Shown in pieces: positions 18,296-27,511 of a stretch of DNA of 64,000 nucleotides. The stretch is taken from assembly GCF_007556685.1 (NCBI RefSeq), contig NZ_VJON01000009.1, forward strand, positions 1 to 64,000. The letters run 5' to 3'. Position 1 is the first letter of the stretch; the number at the start of each line of letters is the position of its first letter. The translations under genes were made by a program, and so were the position numbers. Source of the stretch: Tepidimonas charontis. Lineage in GTDB: Bacteria; Pseudomonadota; Gammaproteobacteria; Burkholderiales; Burkholderiaceae_C. The notes under the pieces were generated by a model. It did not search any database, had not been told where the DNA came from, and was given only the letters and a program-made list of their open reading frames with translations.

Positions 18296-18993
18296 AGGCC
18301 AGGGCCGATGTGGACGTCCACCGCCCCCGCGCCGTCCACCGATCCGTGCAGGCGGTCGCCGGGCTGAACGGCCGCCACCCCTTCTGGGGTGCCGGTGTAG
18401 ATCACGTCGCCGGGCTGCAGGTGGTAAAACAGCGACAAATCGGCGATCAGCTCGGGCACGCTCCAGATCAGGTCGGCGATGTCGGCCCGTTGGCGGACCG
18501 TGCCGTTGACCGTCAGCGCGATGGCGCCGCGCGACAGCGCGTGTCCCGGCATCGGCGTCACCGCACCGCACACTGCGCTGCCCTCGACATCTTTGCCCAG
18601 ACACCAGGGGTGGCCCTTGTCGCGCAGACGCAGCTGCACGTCGCGCCGGGTCATGTCCAGGCCGACGGCGTAGCCATAAATCAACTCGTGTGCCTGCTCG
18701 ACGGGTACGCGATGGCCGCCGCGCCCCAGCACCACCACCAACTCGACTTCGTGGTGAAAGTCGTGCGTTTCGCTGGGGTAGGGCAGGGTAGCCCCGCTGG
18801 GCAGCAGATGCACCGGCGACTTGGTGAAATAAAACGGCCGCGCGGTGGCCTTGTCGATGGCAACGCCCATTTCGCGCGCGTGGGCGTGGTAATTGCGCCC
18901 GACGAAAAACAGCCGATATACGGGCAAGCGGGCGGCGCCGTCGACGGTGGTGAGCACGGCGGGTTGTGGGGCGGGCCAGAGTTCGGTGGTCAT
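18292..18993 (-). CDS. Fumarylacetoacetate hydrolase family protein, probable fumarylpyruvate hydrolase
   Basis: A 233-residue FAH-fold hydrolase. LFFVGRNYHAHAREMG near the N-terminus, HHEVELVVVLGR (metal-binding glutamates) and YAVGLDMTRRDVQ (metal-binding aspartate) are diagnostic, with GDVIYTGTPEGVAAVQPGD near the end. In the gentisate pathway this family splits fumarylpyruvate to fumarate and pyruvate; some members accept maleylpyruvate. ATG 18993 is the likely start (MTTELWPAPQP), 14 bp after the dioxygenase stop; ATG 19008 would overlap that stop. It is cotranscribed with the dioxygenase and hydroxylase genes. No maleylpyruvate isomerase gene is present in the cluster. Confidence 0.88.
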   Translation of the reverse strand: MTTELWPAPQPAVLTTVDGAARLPVYRLFFVGRNYHAHAREMGVAIDKATARPFYFTKSPVHLLPSGATLPYPSETHDFHHEVELVVVLGRGGHRVPVEQAHELIYGYAVGLDMTRRDVQLRLRDKGHPWCLGKDVEGSAVCGAVTPMPGHALSRGAIALTVNGTVRQRADIADLIWSVPELIADLSLFYHLQPGDVIYTGTPEGVAAVQPGDRLHGSVDGAGAVDVHIGPGL

Positions 18994-19007
18994 GGTGGGG
19001 CAGCGCA

Positions 19008-20099
19008 TCAGGCGGCAGGTGCCAATGGTACGCCATGGCCGACCGTAGGGCGGGTGGGGTCGTCGCACACTTCGTAGATGCCGAGTTTGCGGTGCAGGGG
19101 TGCTTCATCGGCGATAAACAGAAACGAGGGACGCTCGATGCAGCGGTTGCGCAGCGTCACCAGTTCATAACCGGGGGCGCAGCAGGTGTCGGCTTCGTCC
19201 AGCGAGAAGGTTTGTGCGCCGATGGTGACGTCCACGGCCCCATCGATGAGGTGAAACACCTGCGCGGGCGAGCGCGCCGGCAGGGTAAGCGTTTGGCCGG
19301 GGCGCAGCATCAGGGCGTAAAAGCCCAGTATGTTTTGCGCGTCTTCGCCGGTGGCGGGGTTGGTGTAGGTCAGTTGCACGCAGGCGCGCTGGGGGTCGTC
19401 CGCCGCCAGCGACAGCAGCGCTGCGCGGGTCTCCACCCAGGGATAACGCAGCAGTGGGGTGCGGGGATTGTCACGGGCGAATACGGTGGTCGGCGCCAAG
19501 CCGGCGCGCGTCCAACCGCGCTCGCCGTGGCGGGCGTGGGTGTGTTGGCGTGTGCCGGTTTCGTGGTAGCTGGCCTCCAGCGCGTAGATCAACGGCAGGT
19601 CCAGCACGTCCAGCCAAACCACGGGTTCGGTGCCGTCGTGGCCATGCTCGTGCCACAGGCCCGACGGGGTCAGAATCAGGTCGCCGCGCTGCATGGGGCA
19701 GCGCTCACCGTCGACCGCAGTCCAGGCACCCTGACCCTGCACCACCATGCGCACCGCATTGGGGGTGTGGCGGTGGGCGGGCGCCCATTCGCCCGGCAGC
19801 AGCAGCTGCATACCCAAGTAAATCGCTGGGGTGGCTTGCAGGGCCTCGGGACCGTGGCCGGGATTGGCCAGCACCAGCACGCGTCGCTCGGCCTTGTCGA
19901 TGGGGGTGAGTTCGCCGGCGCGCAGCAACAAGGGGCGCAGCGCTGCGTAGGACCAGTGCACCGCCTGGGTGGCGCGCGCTGGCCGGTTGGCGGGCAGCAG
20001 CGCGCGCAGGTTCGGCCACAGCGGCACCAGATGGTATTGACGCAGTTCGTCACGGTAGTCGGCGGGCAGTTCGTCCAGACGGCCCAGGCGGTCGCTCAT
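19008..20099 (-). CDS. Gentisate 1,2-dioxygenase
   Basis: A 363-residue bicupin enzyme that opens the gentisate ring to maleylpyruvate using Fe(II) and oxygen. The N-terminal cupin carries PAHRHTPNAVRMVVQG (metal-binding histidines) and LTPSGLWHEHGHDG. The segment VVWLDVLDLPLIYALEASYHE and the downstream TRAALLSLAADD are typical of gentisate dioxygenases. The C-terminal cupin (FHLIDGAVDVTIG, APGYELVTL) is present. The length is normal. It lies between the 3-hydroxybenzoate 6-hydroxylase (24 bp upstream) and the FAH hydrolase genes, which supports the substrate assignment. Confidence 0.92.
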   Translation of the reverse strand: MSDRLGRLDELPADYRDELRQYHLVPLWPNLRALLPANRPARATQAVHWSYAALRPLLLRAGELTPIDKAERRVLVLANPGHGPEALQATPAIYLGMQLLLPGEWAPAHRHTPNAVRMVVQGQGAWTAVDGERCPMQRGDLILTPSGLWHEHGHDGTEPVVWLDVLDLPLIYALEASYHETGTRQHTHARHGERGWTRAGLAPTTVFARDNPRTPLLRYPWVETRAALLSLAADDPQRACVQLTYTNPATGEDAQNILGFYALMLRPGQTLTLPARSPAQVFHLIDGAVDVTIGAQTFSLDEADTCCAPGYELVTLRNRCIERPSFLFIADEAPLHRKLGIYEVCDDPTRPTVGHGVPLAPAA

Positions 20100-20123
20100 C
20101 GGGGGTCTCCTTGTTCGGGTGGT

Positions 20124-21332
20124 TTAGCCCTGTTGCAGGCAGCTGCCGACGTGCCAGCCGTACAGCCATTCCAAGGCGTCGTAGAAGCGCTCGGCGGGAC
20201 GGTCGCGCCACATTTGATTGCGGATCAGGCGCTCCACCCCGCTGGCGTGGTAGATACGGCCCATTTCTCGGCTGCTCAGCACCACGCGGGCGGTGCGCGC
20301 TACGCGGTTGCGTTGGTACAGGTCCAACGCCGCCGCCCAATCGTGATCGGTGTGGCGCAGCGCCTCGCGCAAAGTCACCGCATCTTCCAGCGCCATGCAG
20401 GCCCCCTGTGCCATGTACTGCGTCGTGGGGTGGGCGGCGTCGCCCAGAATCGTCACCCGCCCGAACACCCAGTGCTCGATCGGGTCTCGGTCCGCGGTCG
20501 CCCAGCGTTTCCAGCTCCGGGGCAGATCGATGAGCTGGCGCGGCAGCGGATGGATATCCTGGAAATAACTTTGTACCTCTTCTCGACTGCCCTCGCGCAC
20601 CCCCCATTCTTCCGTCTCGCGGCTGTGGAAGGTGACGACGACGTTGTATTGTTGGCCGCCGCGCAGCGGGTAGTGCACCAGATGGCAGCGGGGCCCGGCC
20701 CACAGGCTGGCCGCGTTCCATTGCAGCGCTTCGGGAAAGTCCGCTCGATCGACGACGGCCCGGTAGACGACGTGGCCGGTGACGCGGTGCGGGTCGCCGA
20801 CGAATTGCGCCCGCACCACCGAGCGCACCCCATCGGCCCCGATCAGCGCCTGGCCGCGCCAGCGCTGGCCACGCTGGTCGATGATCGTTACACCGATGTC
20901 GTCGGGCTCGACGCGCACGATGCGCGTGTCGGTGTGAAGGCACACGCGCTCGCTGGCCTGCACACCCTCCAGCAGCGCGGCGTGCACGTCCACGCGATGG
21001 ATCACCGCATACGGATTGCCAAAGCGCGCACGAAATGTGGCCCCGGTGGGCACCCGGGCCACCAGGCTGGTGTCCAACGCGTCGTGCATCACCAGCTCAT
21101 CAATGTAGACGGCTCGCGAGCGCGCTCGTTCCCCCACGCCCAGGGCGTCCAGGGCCGAAAAGGCGTTGGGCCCGAGTTGGATGCCGGCGCCGATTTCACC
21201 GATCTGGGCCGCCTGCTCGAAGACTTGCACGGCATAGCCCAATTGGGCCAAGCCGAGGGCGGCGGCCAAGCCCCCGATGCCGCCGCCGACGACGAGCACG
21301 GGTTCGGTTTGAGGGGCGGCGAACGTGATCAT
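20124..21332 (-). CDS. FAD-dependent 3-hydroxybenzoate 6-monooxygenase
   Basis: A 402-residue class A flavin monooxygenase predicted to convert 3-hydroxybenzoate to gentisate with NADH and oxygen. It begins with the FAD-binding Rossmann motif VVGGGIGGLAAALGLAQLG (about residues 14-32), has the DG fold (LIGADGVRSVVR) and the GD motif (LGDAAHPTTQYMAQGACMAL). That last form, with PTTQYMAQGA, is characteristic of 3-hydroxybenzoate 6-hydroxylases rather than salicylate hydroxylases. It is the first gene of the minus-strand operon, and gentisate dioxygenase next to it supports the product. A MarR-type regulator is divergent, with a palindromic site between. Confidence 0.9.
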   Translation of the reverse strand: MITFAAPQTEPVLVVGGGIGGLAAALGLAQLGYAVQVFEQAAQIGEIGAGIQLGPNAFSALDALGVGERARSRAVYIDELVMHDALDTSLVARVPTGATFRARFGNPYAVIHRVDVHAALLEGVQASERVCLHTDTRIVRVEPDDIGVTIIDQRGQRWRGQALIGADGVRSVVRAQFVGDPHRVTGHVVYRAVVDRADFPEALQWNAASLWAGPRCHLVHYPLRGGQQYNVVVTFHSRETEEWGVREGSREEVQSYFQDIHPLPRQLIDLPRSWKRWATADRDPIEHWVFGRVTILGDAAHPTTQYMAQGACMALEDAVTLREALRHTDHDWAAALDLYQRNRVARTARVVLSSREMGRIYHASGVERLIRNQMWRDRPAERFYDALEWLYGWHVGSCLQQG

Positions 21333-21404
21333 GGCTCGGCGCTCCAGGGCGGGAGGTTAAGGATTGACGGAATCGGGGAGTGAATGTCTAAGCGCATACA
21401 TATT

Positions 21405-21425
21405 ATCAGTACACTGATGATCAGT
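21405..21425. promoter_or_regulatory. Palindromic operator candidate between the gentisate operon and marR
   Basis: Three 6-bp half-sites alternate: ATCAGT (21405-21410), ACTGAT (21413-21418) and ATCAGT (21420-21425). They form two overlapping perfect dyads, with 2-bp and 1-bp spacers. The stretch is A/T-rich against its surroundings and lies midway between the divergent starts at 21332 and 21523, so one MarR dimer could control both promoters. The binding protein is inferred, not shown. Confidence 0.6.
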
Positions 21426-21522
21426 ATAAAATTTCACCACGATCTTGAAATACGGGTTATCCCTTGGCAGCTGGGTGTCACTGCGGCGTTGCCGAAGGCT
21501 GGGGGCATGCACAATCACAGCC

Positions 21523-21993
21523 ATGAGCGCATCCGCTGCCATCGTCGATCTCAATGCCCAGCCGGGGCACGTGATCCGTCGCCTGCATCAGATTGCAGTG
21601 GGGATTTTTTTGCAGGAAACCGCTGCGCACGGTATCACCCCGGTGCAGTACGCTGCCCTGCAGGCGGTGGCCAACGAGCCGGGCATCGACCAGCGCACCT
21701 TGGCCAGCCGCATCGCTCAAGATACATCCACCACGGCGGGTGTGGTAGACCGCTTGCAGGCGCGCGGTTGGCTGCAGCGCCAGCCCGATGCGAACGACCG
21801 ACGTGTGCGCCGGCTGGTGCTGACGCCCGAGGGGCAGGTAACCTTGCGTGCCGTGGTGCCAGCCATGCAGCGCGCGCAGGCGCGCATTCTGGCCCCGTTG
21901 ACCCCGGCGGAGCGTGCGCTGTTCATGGCGTTGCTGCAGCGCTTGGTACGCGAGAACAACGATTGCAGCCGCGCCCCAGCGGCTGGAACTTGA
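21523..21993 (+). CDS. MarR-family transcriptional regulator
   Basis: A 156-residue winged-helix repressor. It carries the family core: [19 protein letters not shown], then [20 protein letters not shown] (recognition helix region), [20 protein letters not shown] and [13 protein letters not shown] (wing). A helical dimerisation end follows. Such regulators typically sense an aromatic acid or its CoA ester and release DNA. It is divergent from the 3-hydroxybenzoate hydroxylase operon with a clear palindrome between, so it is probably the local repressor. ATG 21523 is chosen because sequence upstream of it lacks family similarity. Confidence 0.88.
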   Translation: MSASAAIVDLNAQPGHVIRRLHQIAVGIFLQETAAHGITPVQYAALQAVANEPGIDQRTLASRIAQDTSTTAGVVDRLQARGWLQRQPDANDRRVRRLVLTPEGQVTLRAVVPAMQRAQARILAPLTPAERALFMALLQRLVRENNDCSRAPAAGT

Positions 21994-22040
21994 GCCGGCG
22001 GTCACGCCAACGCTCGGCCAAGGTGCGACAATCACAGGCC

Positions 22041-23333
22041 ATGAATGCTGCGACACCTGCTGAATCCGTCGTCGAGTTGATGGCCACCCTGGGCCAACAG
22101 GCGCGCACTGCCAGCGCCGCCATGGCGCGCGCCACCGCCGCACAAAAAAATGCCGCGCTGCGCGCGCTGGCGGCCTTGCTGCGGGCGCACGTGCAGCCGC
22201 TGCTGGCGGCCAATGCGGTCGATCTGGAGCGTGCGCGCGCCGAGGGCTTGAGCGAGCCGATGTTGGATCGGCTGCGGCTCACACCCAAAGTGATCGAAAC
22301 CTGCGCCCAGGGCTGTGAGCAGCTGGCTGCCATGCCCGACATCATCGGCGAGATCATCGGCCTGACGCAGCAGCCCAGCGGCATCCGTGTCGGGCAGATG
22401 CGCGTGCCCATCGGCGTCTTCGGCATGATCTACGAAAGCCGCCCCAACGTCACCATCGAGGCCGCGTCGCTGTCGATCAAAAGCGGCAATGCCTGCATTT
22501 TGCGTGGCGGCTCCGAGGCCATCGAGTCCAACCGCGCGCTCAGCGCCCTGGTGCAGCAGGCACTGGAACAAGCCGGGCTGCCGAGCGCGGCGGTGCAGCT
22601 CGTGCCCACTACCGACCGCGCCGCCGTCGGCCAACTCATCGCCATGCCCGAGTACGTGGACGTCATCATTCCGCGTGGTGGCAAAGGGCTGATCGAGCGC
22701 ATCAGCCGCGAGGCCAAGGTGCCGGTCATCAAACACCTGGACGGCAACTGCCACACTTATGTAGACGACCCGTGCGACATCGAGCTGGCGCTGCGCGTCA
22801 CCGATAACGCCAAGACGCAAAAATTCAGCCCCTGCAACGCCACCGAGAGCCTGCTGGTGGCGCGCGGTGTGGCCATGGCCTTTTTGCCGCGCATGGGCGC
22901 CATCTTTGCCGCCAAGGGGGTGGAGATGCGCTGCTGCCCCGAGGCGAAGGCCATTGTGGGCGTGCTGCCTGGCGCGCGTGTGCTCGACGCCCGCGAGGAT
23001 GACTGGTACGCCGAGTACCTGGCGCCCATCATCAGCATCAAGATCGTGGACGGCGTGGACGAGGCGATCGCCTGGATCAACCGCTACTCCAGCCACCACA
23101 CCGACGCCATCCTGACCACCGACTGGAACCACGCGCAACGTTTTTTGCGTGAGGTGGACTCCAGCAGCGTCATGGTCAACACCAGCACCCGCTTCGCCGA
23201 TGGCTTCGAGTATGGGCTGGGGGCGGAAATCGGCATCAGCACCGACAAGTTTCACGCCCGCGGGCCGGTGGGTGTGGCCGGGTTGACTTCGTTGAAGTAC
23301 GTGGTGCTGGGGCAAGGCGAAGTGCGCACGTGA
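22041..23333 (+). CDS. proA: Gamma-glutamyl phosphate reductase
   Basis: A 430-residue aldehyde-dehydrogenase-fold enzyme that reduces gamma-glutamyl phosphate to glutamate semialdehyde with NADPH, the second step of proline synthesis. Diagnostic segments are [49 protein letters not shown], the region of the catalytic cysteine ([13 protein letters not shown]) and [19 protein letters not shown]-like C-terminal sequence ([19 protein letters not shown]). The length is normal. It starts 47 bp after the MarR stop and may have its own promoter. No proB is present in the window. Confidence 0.96.
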   Translation: MNAATPAESVVELMATLGQQARTASAAMARATAAQKNAALRALAALLRAHVQPLLAANAVDLERARAEGLSEPMLDRLRLTPKVIETCAQGCEQLAAMPDIIGEIIGLTQQPSGIRVGQMRVPIGVFGMIYESRPNVTIEAASLSIKSGNACILRGGSEAIESNRALSALVQQALEQAGLPSAAVQLVPTTDRAAVGQLIAMPEYVDVIIPRGGKGLIERISREAKVPVIKHLDGNCHTYVDDPCDIELALRVTDNAKTQKFSPCNATESLLVARGVAMAFLPRMGAIFAAKGVEMRCCPEAKAIVGVLPGARVLDAREDDWYAEYLAPIISIKIVDGVDEAIAWINRYSSHHTDAILTTDWNHAQRFLREVDSSSVMVNTSTRFADGFEYGLGAEIGISTDKFHARGPVGVAGLTSLKYVVLGQGEVRT

Positions 23334-23368
23334 GCAGCGTGCCGCGCCACACAGGGCTGGCGTAGTCG

Positions 23369-23388
23369 GACGTGTTGCGTCACACGTC
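23369..23388. terminator. Hairpin after proA
   Basis: GACGTGT (23369-23375) pairs with ACACGTC (23382-23388) over a 6-base loop. It lies between the convergent proA and the DUF2325-like gene. No T-run is present, so the terminator call is weak. Confidence 0.3.
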
Positions 23389-23409
23389 GCCGCCTTGGCT
23401 GTGATCGTG

Positions 23410-23853
23410 TCAGTGACGGGGTGTTTCGGGGGTGGCGTGGAGGTCGACCAGCGTCATGCACGGCTTGGTATCACGAGCGCCGACTGGGTGCGGCCAATCG
23501 CTATCGAGCGCCGCGGCGCTGGTGCAGTTACCACCGTGTAGGCGGCAGTGGCCGCTGGTGTCGAGCCACGGGTGTCCGTGGCCGTGGCAGCCGATGTGAC
23601 ACAGGGCTGTCCGCGCCGAGGCGCTCAATGGCAACTGATTGGTGCGACGCGGCCGTGGCAGCAAGAGCGCTGGCGCGTGTATTCCCCACAGTTGCGCCGT
23701 GCGCAGCGCCAGCAGCTGGCCGCGCAATTGCATCACTTCACGCTCCAGGCGCTGGACTGCTTGGTGCCACTCGCGCTGTGCGCGCTCGGCGTGTCGTTGT
23801 GCACGGGCCCACTGCCGGCAAATCACGGTGTAGTCGTTGTCGGCTCGATCCAT
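23410..23853 (-). CDS. Diverged DUF2325-like protein
   Basis: A 147-residue protein. The N-terminal half (ICRQWARAQRHAERAQREWH onward to ~60) is a predicted coiled coil. The cysteine/histidine-rich segment ALCHIGCHGHGHPWL...GHCRLHGGNC resembles the C-terminal CxxGCxSH...HCxRTGKxC pattern of DUF2325 proteins found in Burkholderiales. The usual family ends soon after that motif; here ~35 extra residues follow. The function is unknown, and metal binding by the Cys/His cluster is plausible. It starts 22 bp after the stop of the small gene upstream, with a Fur-box-like site ahead of both. Confidence 0.5.
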   Translation of the reverse strand: MDRADNDYTVICRQWARAQRHAERAQREWHQAVQRLEREVMQLRGQLLALRTAQLWGIHAPALLLPRPRRTNQLPLSASARTALCHIGCHGHGHPWLDTSGHCRLHGGNCTSAAALDSDWPHPVGARDTKPCMTLVDLHATPETPRH

Positions 23854-23875
23854 TACGCGTTTTCCACTAAGCCGT

Positions 23876-24160
23876 TCAGTGCAAGGGAGGTAGCGCGGTT
23901 GGGCCTTCGGCATCTGGCGCTTCGGCGCAACCGGCGACGGCAGCCCGCTGCAACCAATCACGTGAAAGACGGTGCAGCACGATGGCCAGCGCCTCGGAAA
24001 TGGCGGGATGGTCGGCCAACCGTTGCAGATTGCGCGACAGTTTATGAGCTGCATACGGGCAAAGCGGGCGATCGGCATCGCGCACCGCGTGGTAATGGAG
24101 CAGCGCAAGCGTGCCAGCCAGCAGCGGCTCTAGCGGCGCCAGTGGGGGTATCGAGGTCAT
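23876..24160 (-). CDS. Small hypothetical protein, first gene behind a Fur-box-like site
   Basis: A 94-residue protein I do not recognise (MTSIPPLAPLEPLLAGTLAL then LHYHAVRDADRPLCPYAAHK). It is helical with two cysteines and no clear membrane segment. A good ribosome-binding site (AAGGAG at ~24167-24172, minus strand) precedes ATG 24160. It forms a two-gene operon with the DUF2325-like gene, and the palindrome at 24214-24234 suggests iron control. Confidence 0.6.
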   Translation of the reverse strand: MTSIPPLAPLEPLLAGTLALLHYHAVRDADRPLCPYAAHKLSRNLQRLADHPAISEALAIVLHRLSRDWLQRAAVAGCAEAPDAEGPTALPPLH

Positions 24161-24213
24161 CGTGGGGCTCCTTGAAAAACTCCGTTGCAGAACGGCAGGG
24201 GTGACTTGAGTGT

Positions 24214-24234
24214 AATACGAATCATTCGCATATG
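24214..24234. promoter_or_regulatory. Fur-box-like palindrome
   Basis: AATACGAATCATTCGCATATG contains the perfect dyad CGAAT-C-ATTCG (24218-24228), extended imperfectly to about 19 bp. This resembles beta-proteobacterial Fur sites built on GAATNATTC. It is 54 bp upstream of the minus-strand small gene and 150 bp upstream of mnmA, in a locally A/T-rich patch. Control of the small operon is the likelier role. Confidence 0.5.
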
Positions 24235-24385
24235 CAATAGAGGGTGACCGACACCCTCCTCGTCGGGCTCATTCTGGCGAGCACGGGTGAGTGAAGCGGC
24301 GTATCCGCGGCGGGCGGTGGTTGGCTGCGCGCGTGCGGGTGGTGTGGGTGACATGGATCGATTCGATGAAGGGATAATCCCGTCC

Positions 24386-25702
24386 ATGACCAAACCACGC
24401 GTCGTCGTCGGACTGTCGGGCGGGGTGGATTCCGCCGTCAGCGCCTGGCTGCTCAAGCAGCGGGGCTACGAGGTCGTCGGCATCTTCATGAAAAACTGGG
24501 AAGATGACGACGACAGCGCCTACTGCTCCAGCCGGCAAGATTGGCTGGATGCGGCTGCGGTGGCCGACGTGATCGGCATCGACATCGAGCACGTCAACTT
24601 CGCCGCCGAGTACAAAGATCGCGTCTTTGCCGCCTTTTTGCGCGAGTACGAGGCTGGCCGCACACCCAATCCGGATATCCTGTGTAATGCCGAAATCAAG
24701 TTCAAGGCGTTTTTGGACCACGCCATGCGGCTGGGGGCGGACAAGATCGCCACTGGGCACTACGCGCGCGTGCGCTGCGTCACCCCGGATGGGCGGGTAG
24801 TGCCTGCCGATGAGGCCAGCGCCGGTGATGGGCGCTTCGAGCTGCTCAAAGGGGTCGATCCGGGCAAAGATCAGAGCTACTTTTTGCACCGCTTGACTCA
24901 GGCGCAGCTCAGCCGCGCCCTGTTTCCCGTAGGGCATTTGCACAAGCACGAGGTGCGGCGCCTGGCGGCCGAGATCGGCCTGCCCAATGCGCGCAAGAAA
25001 GACTCCACCGGTATTTGCTTCATTGGCGAGCGGCCGTTTCGCGCGTTTTTGCAGCGCTATCTGCACGGCACACCCGGCCCCATCGTCGATGAGCACGGGC
25101 GCGAGATCGGGCGCCACGTGGGTCTGAGTTTTTATACCCTGGGGCAGCGGCAAGGCTTGGGTTTGGGCGGCATCCGAGGGGGCGACGCGGGGCGCGCACC
25201 GGGCGAGCACGCACCCTGGTTCGTGGCGCGCAAAGACGTGGCCAGCGACACGCTGTGGGCGGTGCAGGGGCACGATCATCCGTGGCTGCAGTCGCGTTGG
25301 CTGCATGCGCAGGACGTGAGCTGGATCGCGGGCGAGGCGCCGACGGCTGCCCGCTTCAGCGCCAAGACGCGCTACCGCCAAAGCGACGCTGCCTGCACGC
25401 TGCAGCTGACCGCGACCGGCTTTCGGCTCACGTTCGATGCGCCGCAGTGGGCGGTGACCCCTGGGCAGAGCGCCGTGCTCTACGACGGCGAGGTGTGTCT
25501 GGGCGGCGGGGTCATCGATCAATCGGAGGCGACGCAGCGGCCGCTGCCGGCGCGCGTGCAGTCGCCGCCGCGTCGGCCGGCGCGCCATGCGCGGTCTTCA
25601 TCGGCATCACATGCACCCAAGCGCAGTCCAGCCGCACCGGCACCGACTGCCCCGGCGTCAGGCGCTGACGCTGCGGACCCGAGCGCACCACGCGCAGTTT
25701 GA
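24386..25702 (+). CDS. mnmA: tRNA-specific 2-thiouridylase MnmA, with C-terminal extension
   Basis: A 438-residue enzyme that thiolates U34 of Glu, Gln and Lys tRNAs. The PP-loop [19 protein letters not shown] is at the N-terminus. [17 protein letters not shown] carries the first catalytic cysteine, and [17 protein letters not shown] carries the second. [13 protein letters not shown] and [15 protein letters not shown] close the normal domain at about residue 375. Homologues end here, but this frame stays open for ~63 more residues rich in Pro, Ala, Ser and Arg and overlaps the convergent modC end by 191 bp. The tail is probably readthrough of a lost stop with no folded domain. ATG 24386 ([13 protein letters not shown]) is the standard start. 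Confidence 0.93.
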   Translation: MTKPRVVVGLSGGVDSAVSAWLLKQRGYEVVGIFMKNWEDDDDSAYCSSRQDWLDAAAVADVIGIDIEHVNFAAEYKDRVFAAFLREYEAGRTPNPDILCNAEIKFKAFLDHAMRLGADKIATGHYARVRCVTPDGRVVPADEASAGDGRFELLKGVDPGKDQSYFLHRLTQAQLSRALFPVGHLHKHEVRRLAAEIGLPNARKKDSTGICFIGERPFRAFLQRYLHGTPGPIVDEHGREIGRHVGLSFYTLGQRQGLGLGGIRGGDAGRAPGEHAPWFVARKDVASDTLWAVQGHDHPWLQSRWLHAQDVSWIAGEAPTAARFSAKTRYRQSDAACTLQLTATGFRLTFDAPQWAVTPGQSAVLYDGEVCLGGGVIDQSEATQRPLPARVQSPPRRPARHARSSSASHAPKRSPAAPAPTAPASGADAADPSAPRAV

Positions 25703-26834
25703 CGCCGTCCAGTCCCGCCACCGCCAGCTCGACGAAGCTGGTCTCGCCCAGGTGGCGCAGCCCCACCACCTGGGTGGGCAGCGTGACCGCACACAAGCCG
25801 CTGCCAACCGCCCCGGCCGCCTCCTCGCCCAGGTGCAGCGCATCGCCCTGAATGACCCAGGTCACCGCCTGCCCGGGGCTGAGCTTGCCCTTGTCGCGCA
25901 CGCGCAGGCGCAGCGCAGTGGGCTGCCCGTCCGGCGTCAACCACGCCAGCCAACCCGCCCCGGCGGCGCGGTCGGCGTCGTCCAGTGGTCCCAGCCAGCG
26001 CCCGGCAAAGCGGTTTTGGATGCCCAGCAAGTCGGCCACGCGCGCGTTGCGCGGCGAGCGGTAGATCTGGTCGGGCCGTCCTTGCTGCAGCACCACGCCG
26101 GCGTCCATCACCACCAGCCGGTCGGCGAGCTGGCGTGCCTCGTGCAAATCGTGCGTCACGAGCACGATCGGAATGTGCAGCGACTGTCGCAATTCCGCCA
26201 ACAGATCGTAGAGCCCCTGACGGGTCATCTGATCCACTGCCGAAAACGGCTCATCCAGCAGCAGCAGGGCGGGCTCCCGCGCCAGCGCACGTGCCAGCGC
26301 CACGCGCTGTTGTTGGCCGCCGGATAGGGCGGCGGGGCGGCGCGTCTGTTGGTCGGGTGACAGGCGTACCCGATCCAGCCATTGCGCCGCGCGGCGCTGG
26401 CGCTCGTGGCGCGGCAGATGCAACAGCGCCAGGGCCACGTTGTCGCGCGCGCTCAGGTGCGGCATCAAGGCGTAGTTTTGAAAGACCAGCCCCACGTGGC
26501 GCCGCTGTGGCGGCCAGCAAACCCCAGCCTCGGTGTCCAACCACACCTGACCAGCGACGACGATGCGTCCTCGTGCAGGCCGCATCAACCCGGCCATGCA
26601 GCGCAGCATCGACGTTTTGCCCGCGCCCGAAGGGCCCACCAGCGCCACCACCTCGCCGGGAGGGCAGGCAAAGGCGCCGTGCAGCGGCATGGGTTGCGCT
26701 TGTTCGACCTCTACCCATAACGCGCCTTCCCGATCGCGGGCTGCCCCAGCGGCGGTGGTGGTTCGCGCCGCGCCGGGAGCCGCTGGCGCAGCTGCCGGCT
26801 CGCGCTGGATGCCCGTGGCGACCGAGGTGCTCAT
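25512..26834 (-). CDS. modC: Molybdate ABC transporter ATPase ModC
   Basis: A 440-residue ATPase that powers molybdate import. Walker [14 protein letters not shown] is at ~66-77, the Q-loop [19 protein letters not shown] follows, the signature is [15 protein letters not shown], and Walker B is [16 protein letters not shown]-terminal TOBE/MOP-like oxyanion-binding domain (residues ~290-410) ends near [14 protein letters not shown]. Two features are odd: a ~35-residue Ala/Thr-rich leader before the ABC domain, and an Ala-rich tail of ~29 residues that runs into the 3' end of mnmA. It overlaps modB by 4 bp (ATGA). Confidence 0.93.
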   Translation of the reverse strand: MSTSVATGIQREPAAAPAAPGAARTTTAAGAARDREGALWVEVEQAQPMPLHGAFACPPGEVVALVGPSGAGKTSMLRCMAGLMRPARGRIVVAGQVWLDTEAGVCWPPQRRHVGLVFQNYALMPHLSARDNVALALLHLPRHERQRRAAQWLDRVRLSPDQQTRRPAALSGGQQQRVALARALAREPALLLLDEPFSAVDQMTRQGLYDLLAELRQSLHIPIVLVTHDLHEARQLADRLVVMDAGVVLQQGRPDQIYRSPRNARVADLLGIQNRFAGRWLGPLDDADRAAGAGWLAWLTPDGQPTALRLRVRDKGKLSPGQAVTWVIQGDALHLGEEAAGAVGSGLCAVTLPTQVVGLRHLGETSFVELAVAGLDGVKLRVVRSGPQRQRLTPGQSVPVRLDCAWVHVMPMKTAHGAPADAAATARAPAAAAASPPIDR

Positions 26835-27496
26835 CGCGACTTGATGAGCCGCGCAGCGGCGAAAAACGACGCCGCCACCGCCCCCAGCGACAGCAGCAGC
26901 AACACCAGCGCCATGCGGTCGGCGCTGGCCAGATCGAAGGCTTGAACCCGGTCGTAGATGGCAATCGCGATGGTGCGCGTCTCACCCGGGATATTGCCCC
27001 CGACCATCAGCACCACCCCAAACTCGCCCAAAGTGTGCACGAACGTCAGCACCATCGCCGACAACAGCCCCGGCCACACCAGAGGCAGCTCGATACGCCA
27101 AAAGGTGGACCATGCCCGCAGGCCGCTGACCGCTGCCGCTTCCGCCAGTTGTGGCGGGATGGATTCGAACGCACGCTGGATGGGCTGCACGATAAACGGG
27201 ATGTTGAACACGACCGAGGCCACCAACAGGCCGAGAAAATTGAAGGTCAAGCGCAGGTCGAACTGCGCCAGCAGCCAGCGCCCAAGCGGTGAGCCGGCCC
27301 CCAACGTCACCAAGAGATAGTAGCCCAGCACGGTGGGCGGCAGCACCAGCGGCAAAACCACCACAGCCTCCACCAGCGCCTTGCCACGTAAGCGGGTGCG
27401 GGCCAGCCAGCGCCCCAGCCACAGCCCCAGCGGCAGCAGCACCGCCAGGGTGGCAGCCGCCAACTCCAGCGACAGCACGAATGCAGGCCAGTCCAT
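26831..27496 (-). CDS. modB: Molybdate ABC transporter permease ModB
   Basis: A 221-residue inner-membrane permease with about five hydrophobic helices. The first is FVLSLELAAATLAVLLPLGL, and VVVLPLVLPPTVLGYYLL is typical ModB. The EAA loop that contacts ModC is visible as LAEAAAVSGLRAWSTFWRIELP, followed by GEFGVVLMVGGNIPGETRT. The start ATG 27496 is 15 bp downstream of the modA stop. The stop overlaps the modC start, so modABC are translated as one operon. Confidence 0.95.
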   Translation of the reverse strand: MDWPAFVLSLELAAATLAVLLPLGLWLGRWLARTRLRGKALVEAVVVLPLVLPPTVLGYYLLVTLGAGSPLGRWLLAQFDLRLTFNFLGLLVASVVFNIPFIVQPIQRAFESIPPQLAEAAAVSGLRAWSTFWRIELPLVWPGLLSAMVLTFVHTLGEFGVVLMVGGNIPGETRTIAIAIYDRVQAFDLASADRMALVLLLLSLGAVAASFFAAARLIKSR

Positions 27497-27511
27497 GGCG
27501 CACGCATCGGT

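Noticed and set aside
18966-21383. 805-codon open frame on the plus strand across the gentisate operon
   Set aside because: It is antisense to three clear genes with catalytic motifs; its composition and lack of family motifs show it is a GC-rich shadow.
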